Source of the DNA: Ptychodera flava
Lineage: Eukaryota > Hemichordata > Enteropneusta > Ptychoderidae
Assembly: GCF_041260155.1 (NCBI RefSeq)
Contig: NW_027248387.1
Span: forward strand, 500,001-564,000
DNA length: 64,000 nucleotides
Direction of reading: 5' to 3'
Positions within the stretch are counted from its first letter, which is position 1, and every line of letters starts with the position of its first letter. Position numbers and translations under genes: made by a program. The notes beneath the pieces are model-generated. The model had not been told where the DNA came from. It did no database searches and saw nothing but the letters and a program-made list of their open reading frames with translations. Shown one piece after another: positions 1 through 12,839 of this stretch.

Positions 1-239
1 AAGCACCAGAAAGTTGTTAGATGAAAGAAGTCAATTTTTTGCCTTGGAACCTTAATTTGATTCTCATGCTTGCAATATGCTGACTGATAATCCAGATGAT
101 GAAGTTTTCGTCCAAAGCTGACGGTTGCCCTTTGGTAGCATGTCTTGAAAGGCTCAGTATTGTGGCATTAAAACAAGGATGAAGGTATTTGATTATTATC
201 CCTGAAAGCCATGGATAATTATTTTATGAGCAAAAGTGC

Positions 240-590
240 GTTGATGATCAAATAATGGTTGCAGCGGAGACATAGTACATATTCAGGATACCTCCAACAT
301 AGCCTGATGGTTATAACATCGGGGTACAGTATTTATGCAGGCTACCTCCATGGTAGACTATATGGTTGCAGTATTGAGATAGTACAAATACAGACTACCT
401 CCATGGTCAACTGACAGCTGAAGTGGTGTAGTACTATAAATACATACTACCTCCGAGTCAATCGTAGATTGATGGTTTCAGCATTAGGGTATTTTAAATT
501 CAAGCTACAGTCACAGGGATTGCAGTATTTGGGCTAGTATCAATACAGTCTACAGCCATGATTGAAACGACACGATCATATAGGTACACA
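240..590. repeat. degenerate ~53-bp tandem repeat
   Basis: Imperfect units recur with the landmark ACCTCC at about 290, 344, 397 and 449, a spacing near 53 bp. Each is followed by a variable TGGTTGCAGTATT-like stretch and a run resembling AGTACAAATACA. The last units (480-590) are eroded. No coding potential is visible. Confidence 0.55.
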
Positions 591-1269
591 AAGTAGTCAT
601 CTTCGAATGTGTCACCCTGTTCTACAGGTTACCAGAATAACCGTATGAGATACTGTCATGAGTGAGATATCATACTATGAAGGTGTTCATGGGAAATAAC
701 TATTTAGTAGTATACTCCTTGCTGTTCAACTCGGTTTAGTGCGAATAGCTCGGCATTCGAAACAATTCTATGAAAGAAATATCTTTATTTGAGAGAAAAT
801 ACACCTAAGCAAGGAACCTTCCGTGCCTGAAATCATTTCGAATGCGGCAAAGGTAAATGAAAGTGGTGATATGATGCTTGAATATTTGTAATCAGATATA
901 AACTGAAAATGCTCACGTGTTTCAATATATTACAGTTGTCTGTAAATTGAAACTTTTACGAAAAGTTTTCAATTTCATGGAATATGTTATGATCAACATC
1001 ATGAATAATATTCAAAAAAGATAATACCATGGGTCATTAATTTACAAAGAAGTAATTAGCTGAAATAAATTCTAAATGTCTCAGACTGCTGTCATTGTAT
1101 CACCACTTTATTTAGCTAGTGTAATTGCCTTTGGTCAAGTCCTGTAAGCCTTATATACTAAACTCTAAAAGCTCATTTGATATCTAAATTATAAATAACT
1201 TGACATGAAAATGCGAAATATCTTTTACTAACACAATATAATTGTTTCACAAATCTACATAGTATTTTT

Positions 1270-2180
1270 CATAAACTTTTGTAGTAGTCTTCTAGGCTTT
1301 TGTTCCTAATTTGGAAAGGTAGTTCAATATGCAATTTAGTAACTAGCTAATGTAAAAATACTAAGCTACTTTCAGTAATATTTCATCAAGGTATCTTCAA
1401 TGAACAGCGTGTTTTGTCAACTTTGATCAAGTCTTTTCAGATATTTATCCCTACTTATGTGAGTTCACCAGATATGCAACTGAGTTATTACTTTATCTGA
1501 ACATGCTGACACAACGTTCAAGGATTTGTATTATAGTATCTCAAATGAACAGAGCAAGTTTCATCAACTTTGTCAAGTCAATTCAGATATGTATTAGGAA
1601 TGTTCATTAAATACCCAAATTAGTAATTAGCCGATCTCAAAATGCAGAACAACTTTTACTGTTGTTATATAAAAGTATCTTCAATGTACACAGAAGGATT
1701 CGTAAACTTTGATCAACACAATTCAGTTATCAATAAGGAAAGTTCGTTGAATATGCAAATTAGTAATTACTTGCAGTAAAATGCAAAATTACTTTCAATA
1801 ATGTTATATTATATTATTTTCAATTTACATAGGAAGTTTTATCTGGTCAATCCAGATATTTATCCCTAATAAGGAAATATCGTTAAATATGCAAATTAGC
1901 AACCTGAATTAAAAATTCTAAAAGACTTCCGATGACGTTATATCATTGTATCGCCAATGTATATTGTAAGATTCATCAACTTTTATAAAGTCAATCCAGA
2001 TATATATCCCTTATTAGGAAAGTTCATGCAATATGCAAATTAATAATTAGCTGTAGTAAAAATTCTAAATGACTTTCATTGTACACAGCAAGTTTGTCAA
2101 CTTTGATCTAGTAAATAAAAATAGATATGTCCCTAATTCAGAAATTTATTTAATATGCAAATTAGCAAATAACTAACATG
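1270..2180. repeat. degenerate ~140-bp satellite-like array
   Basis: A landmark close to ATATGCAAATTAGTAATTAG recurs at about 1327, 1472, 1611, 1751, 1887, 2031 and 2151, spaced 120-145 bp. Between landmarks the units share stretches resembling TTCATCAACTTTGATCAAGT and CAGATATTTATCCCTAAT. About seven diverged copies are present. The array runs up to the foldback sequence at 2427 and may belong to one composite element with it. The 600-1270 stretch before it shows nothing I can name. Confidence 0.7.
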
Positions 2181-2426
2181 TCATCCTCTAAATATAATTC
2201 AACGCTGATATATCCTTATGTGGTCAACATTTGTTGCAATGCTCATCATATTGAATGCATCTGTTATCAATGTGTATATTTTTTTACAATCAGTAATTAT
2301 GCAAATGAACCTAAAATATGCAAACCACGCCCACCAAAACACTAATCAGTTCTAGCAATTTGCAAACCAAATCTATGTACCAGATTTGATTTTGATCCAA
2401 CAAGCTGTTCTTGAGATACCACGCAA

Positions 2427-2682
2427 ACAGACAGGCAGACAGAAAGACATCGCTGCGATATTATCGTGAGCTAAAATAGCACTGTGCATTGCCAGTCCAT
2501 TAAGTGATTCTGAGGGATATTCCAGTTAACCACAAAAATATTACAAATTTCAAATTATTTCTCCTCCTAAGATTTCATATTAATGTGAATGAGTTCAACA
2601 TTTCTTCAGAATCACTTAATGGACTGTGCTATTTTAGCTCACGCTAATGTCGCTGCGATGTCTTTCTGTCTGCCTGTCTGTA
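2427..2682. mobile_element. foldback (MITE-like) inverted repeat
   Basis: The left arm (2427-2512) and right arm (2606-2682) are near-perfect reverse complements with about 93 bp between them. The outer ends carry ACAGACAGGCAGACAG and its complement; inner parts share GAGCTAAAATAGCAC and AGTCCATTAAGTGATTCTGA. There is no internal ORF. It is best read as a non-autonomous foldback DNA element. I could not define a target-site duplication. Confidence 0.75.
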
Positions 2683-2799
2683 TAAGGACGACATTCATGC
2701 GTGATTATAGAATTTTTCCCGAGGTATAATTTATTATTACACCTCACTCATTCAGCGTGCACTGCCATTGGTTAAACATGACTCACGTGACATGTAAAA

Positions 2800-2872
2800 G
2801 AACGTGATGATGCCCTCTGCAAACGTGATAATGCCCTCTGCGAACTTGATGATGCCCTCTGCATTTGATATT
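2800..2872. repeat. short tandem repeat, ~22-bp unit x3
   Basis: Three consecutive units contain GATGATGCCCTCTGC or GATAATGCCCTCTGC. They lie just upstream of the recombinase-like fragment, after a CACGTGAC E-box near 2785. Confidence 0.6.
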
Positions 2873-2953
2873 ACATAGATGACGTCATTTTACTTACTGC
2901 GCGTCCTTTCTGCGCATAACAAATTGTCGTTTGCTTGTAAGCAGTCAGCAACT

Positions 2954-3210
2954 ATGGCTGCGAAACGTCATGCACAGCTGTCACCGGCACAGTTAAACGA
3001 TATTTTGATGCAAGTAAACAGCAAACGAACGAAAATGGCAACAAGGAATGCTATTTCTGTGTTCAGCGACTATGCAAGCAACAAATGTGGATACGCCACC
3101 GAGGAGATCGGCAAACTTTCAGCGGCAACCCTAGACTCGGCACTGACAACAATTTACGCTGAGGTCCGGACTCAGAAAGGCGAACTGTACTCGAAGAAGT
3201 CTTTGTGTTT
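2954..3210 (+). pseudogene. Crypton/DUF3504-type tyrosine recombinase N-terminal fragment
   Basis: From the ATG at 2954 (after CAGCAACT) the reading frame gives about 85 residues resembling the N-terminal core-binding region of the tyrosine recombinase-like proteins related to Crypton transposons (the vertebrate QRICH1, ZMYM and KIAA1958 relatives). Visible features are a start rich in lysine and arginine, a RNAISVFSDY helix, and the segment TTIYAEVRTQKGELYSKKSL, which in this family leads into the next helix. Similarity stops there. The frame then runs into low-complexity sequence and ends in the hairpin at 3250-3433, so the catalytic domain (R..H.xxR..Y) is absent. It could be an exon whose donor I missed, but truncation by the hairpin element is simpler. 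Family assignment is from memory of domain patterns and is moderate. Confidence 0.5.
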
Positions 3211-3249
3211 TTGTGTCTTTGCATGTTTGCTTGTTCGGTGTAATAAAAT

Positions 3250-3433
3250 TAATAACACACGCCAGCACGGGCAAGATCACGATTTGTTGCCTGCCCTCGG
3301 GCTGGTGCTCATGACGGTAATATTGATGATACCCTCGCCTTCGGCTCGGGCATCATCAATATTATCGTCATGAGCACCATCCCTTGGGCGGGCAACAAAT
3401 CGTGATCTTGCCCTTGCTGGCGTGTGTTATTAT
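3250..3433. mobile_element. 184-bp near-perfect palindromic element
   Basis: The left arm starts TAATAACACACGCCAGCACG and the right arm ends with its complement. Arms of about 80 bp flank a 20-bp GC-rich centre (CTCGCCTTCGGCTCG), so the whole segment can fold into one hairpin. It truncates the recombinase-like frame. It is probably a MITE or the terminus of a larger element. Confidence 0.75.
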
Positions 3434-3439
3434 TTAAAT

Positions 3440-4900
3440 ATTGCCCTCACTGGCTTCAACTTTCAGCGTTTGACGTGTCCACCCATGCTCACCTAGGAGT
3501 TACTTTCAACTTCAAGCGTTATTGTAGCATGGTCAGCTAATACAGAAAAGGATAATTTCTGAGTTGGCATTTTATCCTCACATGTCAATGAGCCTGTCTA
3601 TTTTAGTCTATGGTCTTTGGTGTAGCCTAAAATAATATATTTTACATTGAATCTTTTTAAAAGTGCAATTCCAGCCACATCAAAAATCTGAATAATTCAA
3701 CACAATACAATGACATATGTCATATTATGGAAGTGAAATCATGATAATATCTTTACTGTCGCATATAGTTAGCCTTAATGCAAGGGTAAATTGAGAATAA
3801 AAATTTTGGATAAACTTTTATGTAATGCAAACATTCCTTTCTGACCATACATAATTAGAGTGTTGGCTATTGATACCAATTGATAGATCAACATCTGTGC
3901 ATGTCAATTGTCTGGTCTTTGAAAACATCTTATTAGATTTCTAAGCTTGCACACTAATATGCTTATCAAATATGAAGTATTAATGCAACAGCTTGAATAA
4001 CCATTTTATTAAAATTCTGTGCAGCGATGGTAGCAAATGTTTAACTCTTGATGTAACATTTTGATGTGCTCCAAACACAAGGGATAAATGGACCACTACA
4101 TTAATCGGTGTTTCCATGGTTACAAATATTGCAGTATATTCAATATTATGCTAAACCGTAGTAACACGATGCTCTCTTAATAAGTGTTGCTACGATATAA
4201 TTTGCGGAAAGTGAAAATCACAATAAATTTTGAAGTATGTTCAAGTATTGTTCAGGAAACCATGTATTTTCTAATTCTTCAGCCTAGCAAACATTGAAAA
4301 AACTAACGATTTTTATTCCAGTCACTTAGCACAGTATACAAAGCCAAATTTAATCGTCGACAAGTTCAAGTCCGCATTAAAGTTCATTTTTCAACAGTAA
4401 CGTTGAAGGAAAAGATGGCGACACTCTGACCATTATTGTCTGAGTATGTAATACATTTAAAGAAGATTGGATTTCTTCTGTATGTAAACGTATACTTTAT
4501 TTCATGATTGAAACGTACATTCGCCGAATATTTTGTAGGGACAGTCATCTGTCAAAAATAGAGCATTAATAATTGTAGGTTGAAGTACTACAGTGTAGAA
4601 GAACGAATAAAACACCTAATTGTATCACTGACTATGAGGGAGCACATTTTCGATTCGAATGGAAAAAGTGCTATTACAGTAAAGCAATACGGCCTGTCAT
4701 TGTCAGGGGATCATGTCAAATACAACCAATGGGTCTTTCTATTTCCATATTATTTATGTCAGTCTGTATCAATTAAAAATAGTTTGTTTTCAAGTTATTT
4801 TCGCAATGTAAAATAGCTTTGAAGACAGATATATGTCGATTTTGTTTTGTTACAACAAAAGCTGGCAACAGACTGACGGGGCGGTTTATATAAACAATCA
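3440..4900. other. no gene recognised
   Basis: AT-rich sequence with scattered stops. One open frame of 78 codons (4580-4816) has no recognisable motif and atypical composition. Confidence 0.5.
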
Positions 4901-4907
4901 CCTAAGG

Positions 4908-7063
4908 GAGCATTCGTTATTTACGGGGAGGGGGGGGCGGTGGAATTTGAGCGACAAATGAAACGTAAAAAGCGACCCCCCCTCCAAATCAAATTTCTAA
5001 AATTTGACCTCCCCCTCAATTCATCAATTGTAAAATGTGACCCCCCCCCCCATGAAAAAAAAAATTCATCAGATTTGATTCATTAACCCTTCGCACCCTG
5101 TGGCCCCGGGCTGAAAAAGTTTCCTCACATACTAGAGAATCAACATTTTTGGTGAAATGCCAAAATCAAATTTTTTGCTCACACATGAACTTGTAATCAC
5201 TCTAGTCTAATCAAGTACACTAATATCAATAATCAAGAGTAAATAAATACACAGATTTACCTAGTTGTATATTGGAAAAAATTATTCATAGCTTCTCATA
5301 GATTATGTATGGAGGACCTGTGTATTTTCTATTTTGCCTGGGAGTTCTTGTGTGTTATCACTGTATACCTAGGGAGTCCAAGACGGGAACTTTCCAGAGA
5401 GTGTTTTACGTTGCATGCTGCACTGGCACTGGAAGGTTTGAGTGTCAGCGTGTGCTTTTCAAGTCAGATATTTCTCTATTTTGAGTCTTACTCAAGTCAG
5501 CAGATATGTAAAGAAACCGGTGAGTGGCAGAGATCGAATTTTATGCGGATCGGACTGTTTATTTAAACCCTACGCCATCCTCTACTTTAGTCGTTGGAAC
5601 GAACATTGCCCATACAAGTGAAAGCCGTGCCATTTGCAATATACGCACTTCACGCTAAGATGATAATATCACCATAAGTTGAAAGCTGATCTTTCTGCAG
5701 CAAATTGTGTGTTAACTGTGAACTTTATTCCGTTTATGAGTTCAGTCAGATGTCTGAGATTGTCATGAGAACATTATTTATGATCGTTCCACTGAACTTT
5801 TGTCGATGCGCGGAGTTAGCAGAGGAACACTTCAGATTAGTTCGGCATGTCCCGACCGGAAGTAAACAAAGATCTAAGATGGCTGCTCCCGTGGTAGCTG
5901 AACTGGACGCTGCTTAGCGTGACGTTTGCGTGAATTGCGTTGTGTCGCCGACTTTCATGTGCAGACATTACACGGGACTTACAATTGTGCTCATCATCGA
6001 ACATTAGTTAAAGTTGCGTGTGAACTATTTGTGTTTCCGAGCCGCGTGGTCAAGTCTGAGGTACCTCTGCGGTAACGTTAAGTTTTCCATAGAAATTGTT
6101 AAGCATTTAGAAAGGGTTTGAACAGAGTTTTGTTCTGAAAGTGTGTTCGACTCCTGCCGTCGGGAGGTCGATCAGTACGGTTATTGTTACCATGGAGTAA
6201 TATTTATAGTTTTGAAGTACGTTTTACTATTTTATATGTAGACCCCAATATTTGACACAATATAGTAATATACAGATTGCTGAAGTTGTTTGTTACATTA
6301 TATGACTGTGTGTTGGTTCCTCATTTCATGCCCCATGCTGTGTAGCCCTGCGTACAGGTGTGTGCACGTGTGTTTCCAGCATTATATGGCCTCTACACAA
6401 AGCCCTGCAATGGTCTTTGAACAGACTTGAGGTCTCTGCGGCCTGGATCTGGACCGACAATGAAGACTAAACGGTCTTTTGGCCGAAATTCTGCTCTATC
6501 GGGGCAAAATCCTTTCCCTGCCTACCTTTACCTCCTAACCAATCCCAGAAAAGATGCGATTGTCTTCTCCTAACGTCCAAAACCGCTCATTTTCTGAAAC
6601 ATAACATACTCGACAAGTTCTTTACCCATGGATATCCCCATTTTGAATCTCGCTGCAGAGACCGCAGTTATCTCCACAGACCGTTGCAGGGTTGTGGTGG
6701 AGCCTGTATACGCCAGGAAGACACAGACCTGTACTCAGGGCTACATGCTCTGTTGCTGCTCTAGAGAGGTTAACGCCAGTCTCGGACTTGTTGGCCCTGC
6801 TAGAGAAATAAATTTGGCTGAGCTTCGGTCGGTTATTATTCTGCCGTCTCGAAACATCGGTTACACAAGCAACATTTTGGTGAAATTCCAAAGTCAATTT
6901 TGTTTTCCATAACTCAATACAAACCTTTGTAAAATTGACCCCCCCCCCCTTCAATCATTGATTGTAAAATTTGACCCCCCCCCCAAAAAAGCGGTTTTGT
7001 AAAAGTCAACCCCCCCTGATTTCCACCGGCCCCCCCTCCCCGTAATAACGAATGCTCCCTAAT
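4908..7063. mobile_element. region bounded by inverted GGGAGCATTCGTTATT ends
   Basis: The left end (from about 4908) reads GGGAGCATTCGTTATTTACG followed by G-rich sequence; the right end (to about 7063) is its inverse, ending CGTAATAACGAATGCTCCC. Both are flanked by TAA, which would fit a TA or TAA duplication. Subterminal zones contain runs such as AATTTGACCCCCCCC. A second similarity, TTTTGGTGAAAT(G/T)CCAAA near 5145 and 6873, is in direct orientation. This may be one 2.15-kb DNA transposon without visible transposase, or two solo elements in opposite orientation flanking host DNA. The promoter-like sequence inside favours the second reading. Confidence 0.55.
5852..5890 (+). promoter_or_regulatory. 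TATA-less promoter: ETS + YY1 motifs
   Basis: ACCGGAAGT (5855-5863) is a consensus ETS-family site, and 13 bp on lies AAGATGGCTGC (5876-5886), the sense-strand YY1 motif commonly found just downstream of transcription starts in animal housekeeping genes. A short open frame starts at this ATG (12 codons), so it would be upstream of any main coding sequence. The surrounding 5800-6200 is richer in CpG than its neighbours. The nearest downstream plus-strand coding exon is the sulfotransferase exon at 8929; pairing them is inference. Confidence 0.5.
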
Positions 7064-7069
7064 TTACAA

Positions 7070-8347
<1,278 letters not shown>

Positions 8348-8928
8348 GAACATTTCAATGGTACATACGCTTCTGTAATGACAAAAACATGTTTTAAGAT
8401 ATTCTAACGGCTGACAAAACGTTTTAAAGTGCCTAGTCAGCGAAATGACAGTGCAATGATATTCGTAATTTCATGTCTGCCCTCAATGGCATTTATAGAC
8501 ACAATTATTATATACAGAGTGGCTTCAAGCTCGCACTTAACGGGTCTGATAGTCTAACGCATCGTTACCGTGTTCGTCTGTCAGTGATCCCAAAATGAGT
8601 TTTGTCAAAGACTTGCAGAATGCAATACAACTGCAATGTATTGAAGTCGATATCTATACCCATAAACATTGTCAGTCAAAATTCTCACTGTCTACATTTT
8701 AAAAAGTAGTCACCTTTCCAAAAATCCAGAAAGACCCGTCTTGAGCGATAACATGATTTTTTCTTGTAGCTTGTTTGTTCATCCGTACAGTCGAATGAAT
8801 ACCTACGTAGTGTTTTCTCGCGAGTCGTCGATTGCGGTATTATATCCTGACACACGTTAATAATGCAGGTTGCACAGCATGTCCGTTAAAATGATTATTT
8901 AACACTTTTCCTCGTCCGTTTACTGCAG

Positions 8929-10082
8929 GACATAAGTATATTGGAATCTTCTTTTTGGTCACCCAGATCATTATTATATTATCTTATTATTACTATTCGA
9001 ATTGGATGAAACAGTCGAGAGAACACTTGTTCCAAGACGGAATTGAAAAGGAATTTGACAGGGCGACGGAATCAATGGACACCATTGGAAGACAACAGAC
9101 GTTGACTCAAAGATCAACAGTCGGGATATCTGACTCCGGACTCAAAGCCGACCAGACGCACGTGTTGATCCTGGGGCGAATGTCCACCGGTTCCACGGCA
9201 ATTTCTAATCTCTTTTCTCTACGAGATGAAGTCTTCTATGTCGGCGAACCTGGCCACCTGTTGTTTAAGAATGTGTACCATAAGCATGTCCACATCGACA
9301 GTGCAGATTATCTGCAGGAAATGCAAGTAGAGCTCTGTGACTTCTTAGGAGAGCTGTATAACTGTGAATTCAAATCTCGCGATTATTTTTCTAGAGGCTC
9401 TAAACAGTAGACCCCTATACAGATCAAGAGGAAGCTTGCGAAATCTTAATTATCCAATCACACAAGCTGACTTAGGATCGTTCTGTCAATCAAAGCCCTA
9501 TGTCGTATCCAAAGTGCTCCGTTTAAGTGACCTGAACATATGTCTTCCCATGCTGAAGGACAACAAGGTGAAGGTCATTTTTTGGCTCGAGACCCACGAG
9601 GAACGATCACATCTCGATTACACCGTTGGGGAGACATTTTAGCAAGATTAGATGACCCTGCTAATGCCATTTATTATCCGACTGAAGACGTAGTGAAAGA
9701 GCATTGCAATTGGTTAGACATGGTTTTCAACTCCTTGAAGAAAAGTTCCGATTGGCTAATTGATAATTCAATGCTGATCCGCTTTGAAGATAAATGTATT
9801 AATCCAGATGTCGTAAATCAGGCACTTTATAAATTTGTGGGAATGTCAGCGCCACCTAGCAGGCCAGCAAGTTCCAAAGCCAACAACGAATCAGCAACAA
9901 AATGGCTGAATACCTACACTTACGATAAAATGAAAACAATACAGGATTACTGCCCAGACCACATATACAAAAATTATGGATGGCTGTTCATCAATGACAA
10001 GAAAGAATTTGAACAAGCTAAAACGTCTTGGTACAGGCCAATGCCGCAGGATGGAATTACGCTCAAATACAAAATACCGTAA
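8929..10082 (+). CDS. carbohydrate sulfotransferase, terminal exon (two frame slips)
   Basis: This encodes a Golgi type II membrane sulfotransferase that would transfer sulfate from PAPS to a glycan. An acceptor (TACTGCAG, ending 8928) precedes a hydrophobic anchor, YIGIFFLVTQIIIILSYYYY. The luminal domain has a 5'-phosphosulfate-binding loop, LILGRMSTGSTA (about 9165-9200), and a 3'-phosphate-binding motif, ARDPRGTITSR (about 9585-9617), as in the CHST1/3/5-type family. RFEDKC (about 9780) matches the conserved (R/V)YED region. The frame slips by one base near 9390 (a five-T run) and back near 9575 (a six-T run), so the three pieces are not one open frame; both slips sit at T homopolymers and compensate. 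It is either a recent pseudogene or an intact gene with assembly errors. The 5' exon was not found. Confidence 0.75.
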
Positions 10083-10187
10083 TTTGATAATATTTGGGCA
10101 GGTTTTTTGAATGTGCACTTCTTATTGTAGGAAATTTGATATTTCTTTTGATGGAAACCATCAATATCATTCTGTCCATGATATTTC

Positions 10188-10193
10188 AATAAA
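10188..10193 (+). terminator. polyadenylation signal AATAAA
   Basis: AATAAA lies 105 bp after the sulfotransferase stop codon, a suitable place for its 3' end. Confidence 0.55.
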
Positions 10194-10199
10194 AGAAAC

Positions 10200-11221
10200 G
10201 GTGTGGATGGTTAGGTATGTTAGTTACATCACGCACCCATTCGATAAACGCTGACAGATAAAAACATCAAACGCAATGATATGTATAAGTGATTGTGTGT
10301 AATTCTTCTAGCAAATGAGCTCGTATCAAAATGGTTCACTCAACCTGCCAGCGTTCAATACTAACCATGTAAAGGGACTAGAAACGGTCGTTTCTGATCT
10401 GTCCTTAAGTTTCCTGCTAAATTTCTCGAATTTCATTTGTCAATTTCTCTTCTTCTACGCATTATTCAATGCAATTTTTTTGTCACTATACTTACTGGTG
10501 CATTAAGTCTTGGTCTGATCCGCTTTCATCTTGTGGTTTCTTACTTCATGGACATTCTTTAAATGTGTGGAAATATTTTGTGGAATCAATAAAATACGTA
10601 AAGCACAGGATCTAAGATTCGCCCTCTTGCGATATTAATTATTTATGTTATCAGGTTGCCCCTCTGAGACTAGTGGATTAAAAGTGTTGGTTTACTGTCG
10701 CCAGAAAAACAGACATATCTCGGATATTTTAATACAAATTTTGTGTAACAAATTTCAAAACTTTGTCAACATTTCAGTAAGAGAGTAGAAAATCTCATTC
10801 ATTTATCCTTTTATCGAGAACGAGGCCATACCAACATGTTATGAAATACAGAATTAGCTTACAAGCGCATTTATACAATCCAATTATGCCACACCAACAT
10901 GTTATGAAGTATAGGATTATCTTATACCCGTATTTATATCTTTTGGCTTTACTGACAGTGAAGAATGCAGTGTTCGCAAATAATGGTGATGAGCTAAGCC
11001 TCAATTCAAAAATGCGGAATTTCAGATGTGCGATTTTAGGTTCTTACTACCTTTATTGTGTACTGTTTTGTTGGCACGCACACATTTTACAATCAGAATC
11101 AACAACATCGCTTCCCTTCACTGTTTTGTGGGCGCCGATATGTTTTAAACCTAGAATCAACAACGCCTACTTTTTAAAACATGATTATGGAATTTTCCTG
11201 GTAACAGGCCGTCTATTTAGA
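10200..11221. other. no gene recognised
   Basis: Short open frames only (for example 10315-10506 and 10841-11368). The second runs into the palindrome at 11222 and is not coding-like. Confidence 0.5.
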
Positions 11222-11373
11222 GGTTATTACCCAATATCGCCTGTTCCTGTGTCGTATCAGCATGAGTGTCATTTGTGCTGCGTCAGACACGAGACGAAGT
11301 CGAGTGTCTGGCGCAGCACAAATGACACGAATGCTGATACGACACAAGGAACAGGCGATATTGGGTAATAACC
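11222..11373. mobile_element. 152-bp palindrome, copy 1
   Basis: Near-perfect inverted repeat with ends GGTTATTACCCAATATCGCC and its complement, and a centre around GAGACGAAGTCGAG. It abuts the inverted-repeat element starting at 11376. The same pair is present in reverse order at 45178-46145. Confidence 0.85.
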
Positions 11374-11375
11374 GA

Positions 11376-12184
11376 TTTATCATATACCCATGCCCATAAT
11401 TTTAGGGAATATTTACTAATAGAACGAAAAACCTTTAATTTTGAGGCTTTACTTTATTACGCCTTGCGCATAAATATCAGAATGTTTATGTGAACAGGCT
11501 TCATTCATAAAGTATTCGACGAAGATGTCAACATCACGCGCGACATCGTCCATATCTCAATGAAACCCAAGAAGAAAGACACCGGGATACAAAAATCGTC
11601 ATACAGAAGGAACATTTTAAGGTGCAATATGCTGTTACAACTGTAACCGATCAAAAACTGCTCAGCTTTAAATCTATCCTGATTTCGATCGTCGTACGGC
11701 ACGGAGCTCGCGCGGAGAGGGGACGCCATTTTGTTAGTTTACCTTTAGAGTTGCCATGTCAACAGTCGTCGCGCGCGCGACATCGCTGTCACGCCACGCG
11801 CTCACTACCTGTTCGGTGGAGACCGTGCACAGTGTGCCGGCGCCGTGCGAACGGCAGAATGTTTGCTAGAACTTGACCAAAAAAATACCATGGGAAAACA
11901 TTTCAAGACTCAACGTGATATTTCCGTATTTTGCAACCAGAAATACCCGTGTTCCTCGAAGCCCTTCGAGTTTTTACGTCGGCGACATCGCTTCGCAGGC
12001 GGGGAGCGGCAGCCATTTTGTTGTTTACGTTGTTTACCAACAAACTGCTAATGTAGTTCGGGAAAACTCTAAAACTGATGACGTTCATCGTGCATATCTC
12101 GACGTTTACCGTGAAATATCACGGCTGATATTTTACGTTGAATGTCACTAGGATGTAGCAATATGGGCATGGGTATATGATAAA
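11376..12184 (+). mobile_element. 809-bp TIR element, copy 1
   Basis: Terminal inverted repeats of 23 bp begin TTTATCATATACCC and end GGGTATATGATAAA. The interior is CpG-rich (several GCGCGCGC stretches, CCATTTTG motifs) and carries short open frames with no transposase similarity. Copy 2 at 45178-45992 is nearly identical in reverse complement, so the family was active recently. It looks like a non-autonomous DNA element. Confidence 0.8.
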
Positions 12185-12187
12185 TTT

Positions 12188-12839
12188 TTAATATACTGTT
12201 AGATGGGTATATTGAAAGTTATTGCGTTAATACTCTTTGTCTTTCTATTTAGGCAGGGGTCACATTTAACATTTCAAAACGCTGCATATAGAATTACATT
12301 GAAAACTTCAGTAGTCGGAAAATAGCCGATTGCAATGGCGGCTTAAGGTATAATCACTCAAACTTGATATTAAATTTAATTCCTGCAGTCCTTTGTGTAC
12401 AGCTTTTGAATTTCCTCCAAGTGATTTAGAACATAGAATTTTGAACTGGTATTATCGTTATCATTATAATTATTGATTACAACCGTTGCTTCTATCACAA
12501 TAACTAATATACTAGACTTTAATTTCGATAGAATGTTTAGCGGACAAGTCTGCTTACATACAGTTTTGAAGACAGACGTAGTGAAATACAGAGAGACAAA
12601 CTGTTCAAATAGCGTTCTATTATAATCTGGTCCAACCTATTCAATCTAGCTCACGTTCACGATATCTGCATAAAATATGCGAAGAGCTGTTTGAAGATTC
12701 CTCCTTACCGAAATTAAGCGAAATTAACCGAACTTTACCGAAATTAACTGCTGATTCAAATTGCGAAGCCGCGTCTCCCGACACTTTGTTAAAATTCTGA
12801 GCGGATCCTGTAACTTCCAGTTAAAAATTAAACAGAGAT
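12188..12839. other. no gene recognised
   Basis: AT-rich non-coding sequence before the kelch pseudogene. I looked for BTB or BACK-like exons upstream on the plus strand and saw none. Confidence 0.45.

Noticed and set aside
10841..11368. 175-codon plus-strand ORF
   Set aside because: Its 3' half is the palindromic element and the rest lacks any motif.
11622..12151. ORFs inside the 0.8-kb TIR element that recur at 45211-45738
   Set aside because: Sharing follows from near-identity of the two element copies; no transposase signature (DDE, HTH) is visible.
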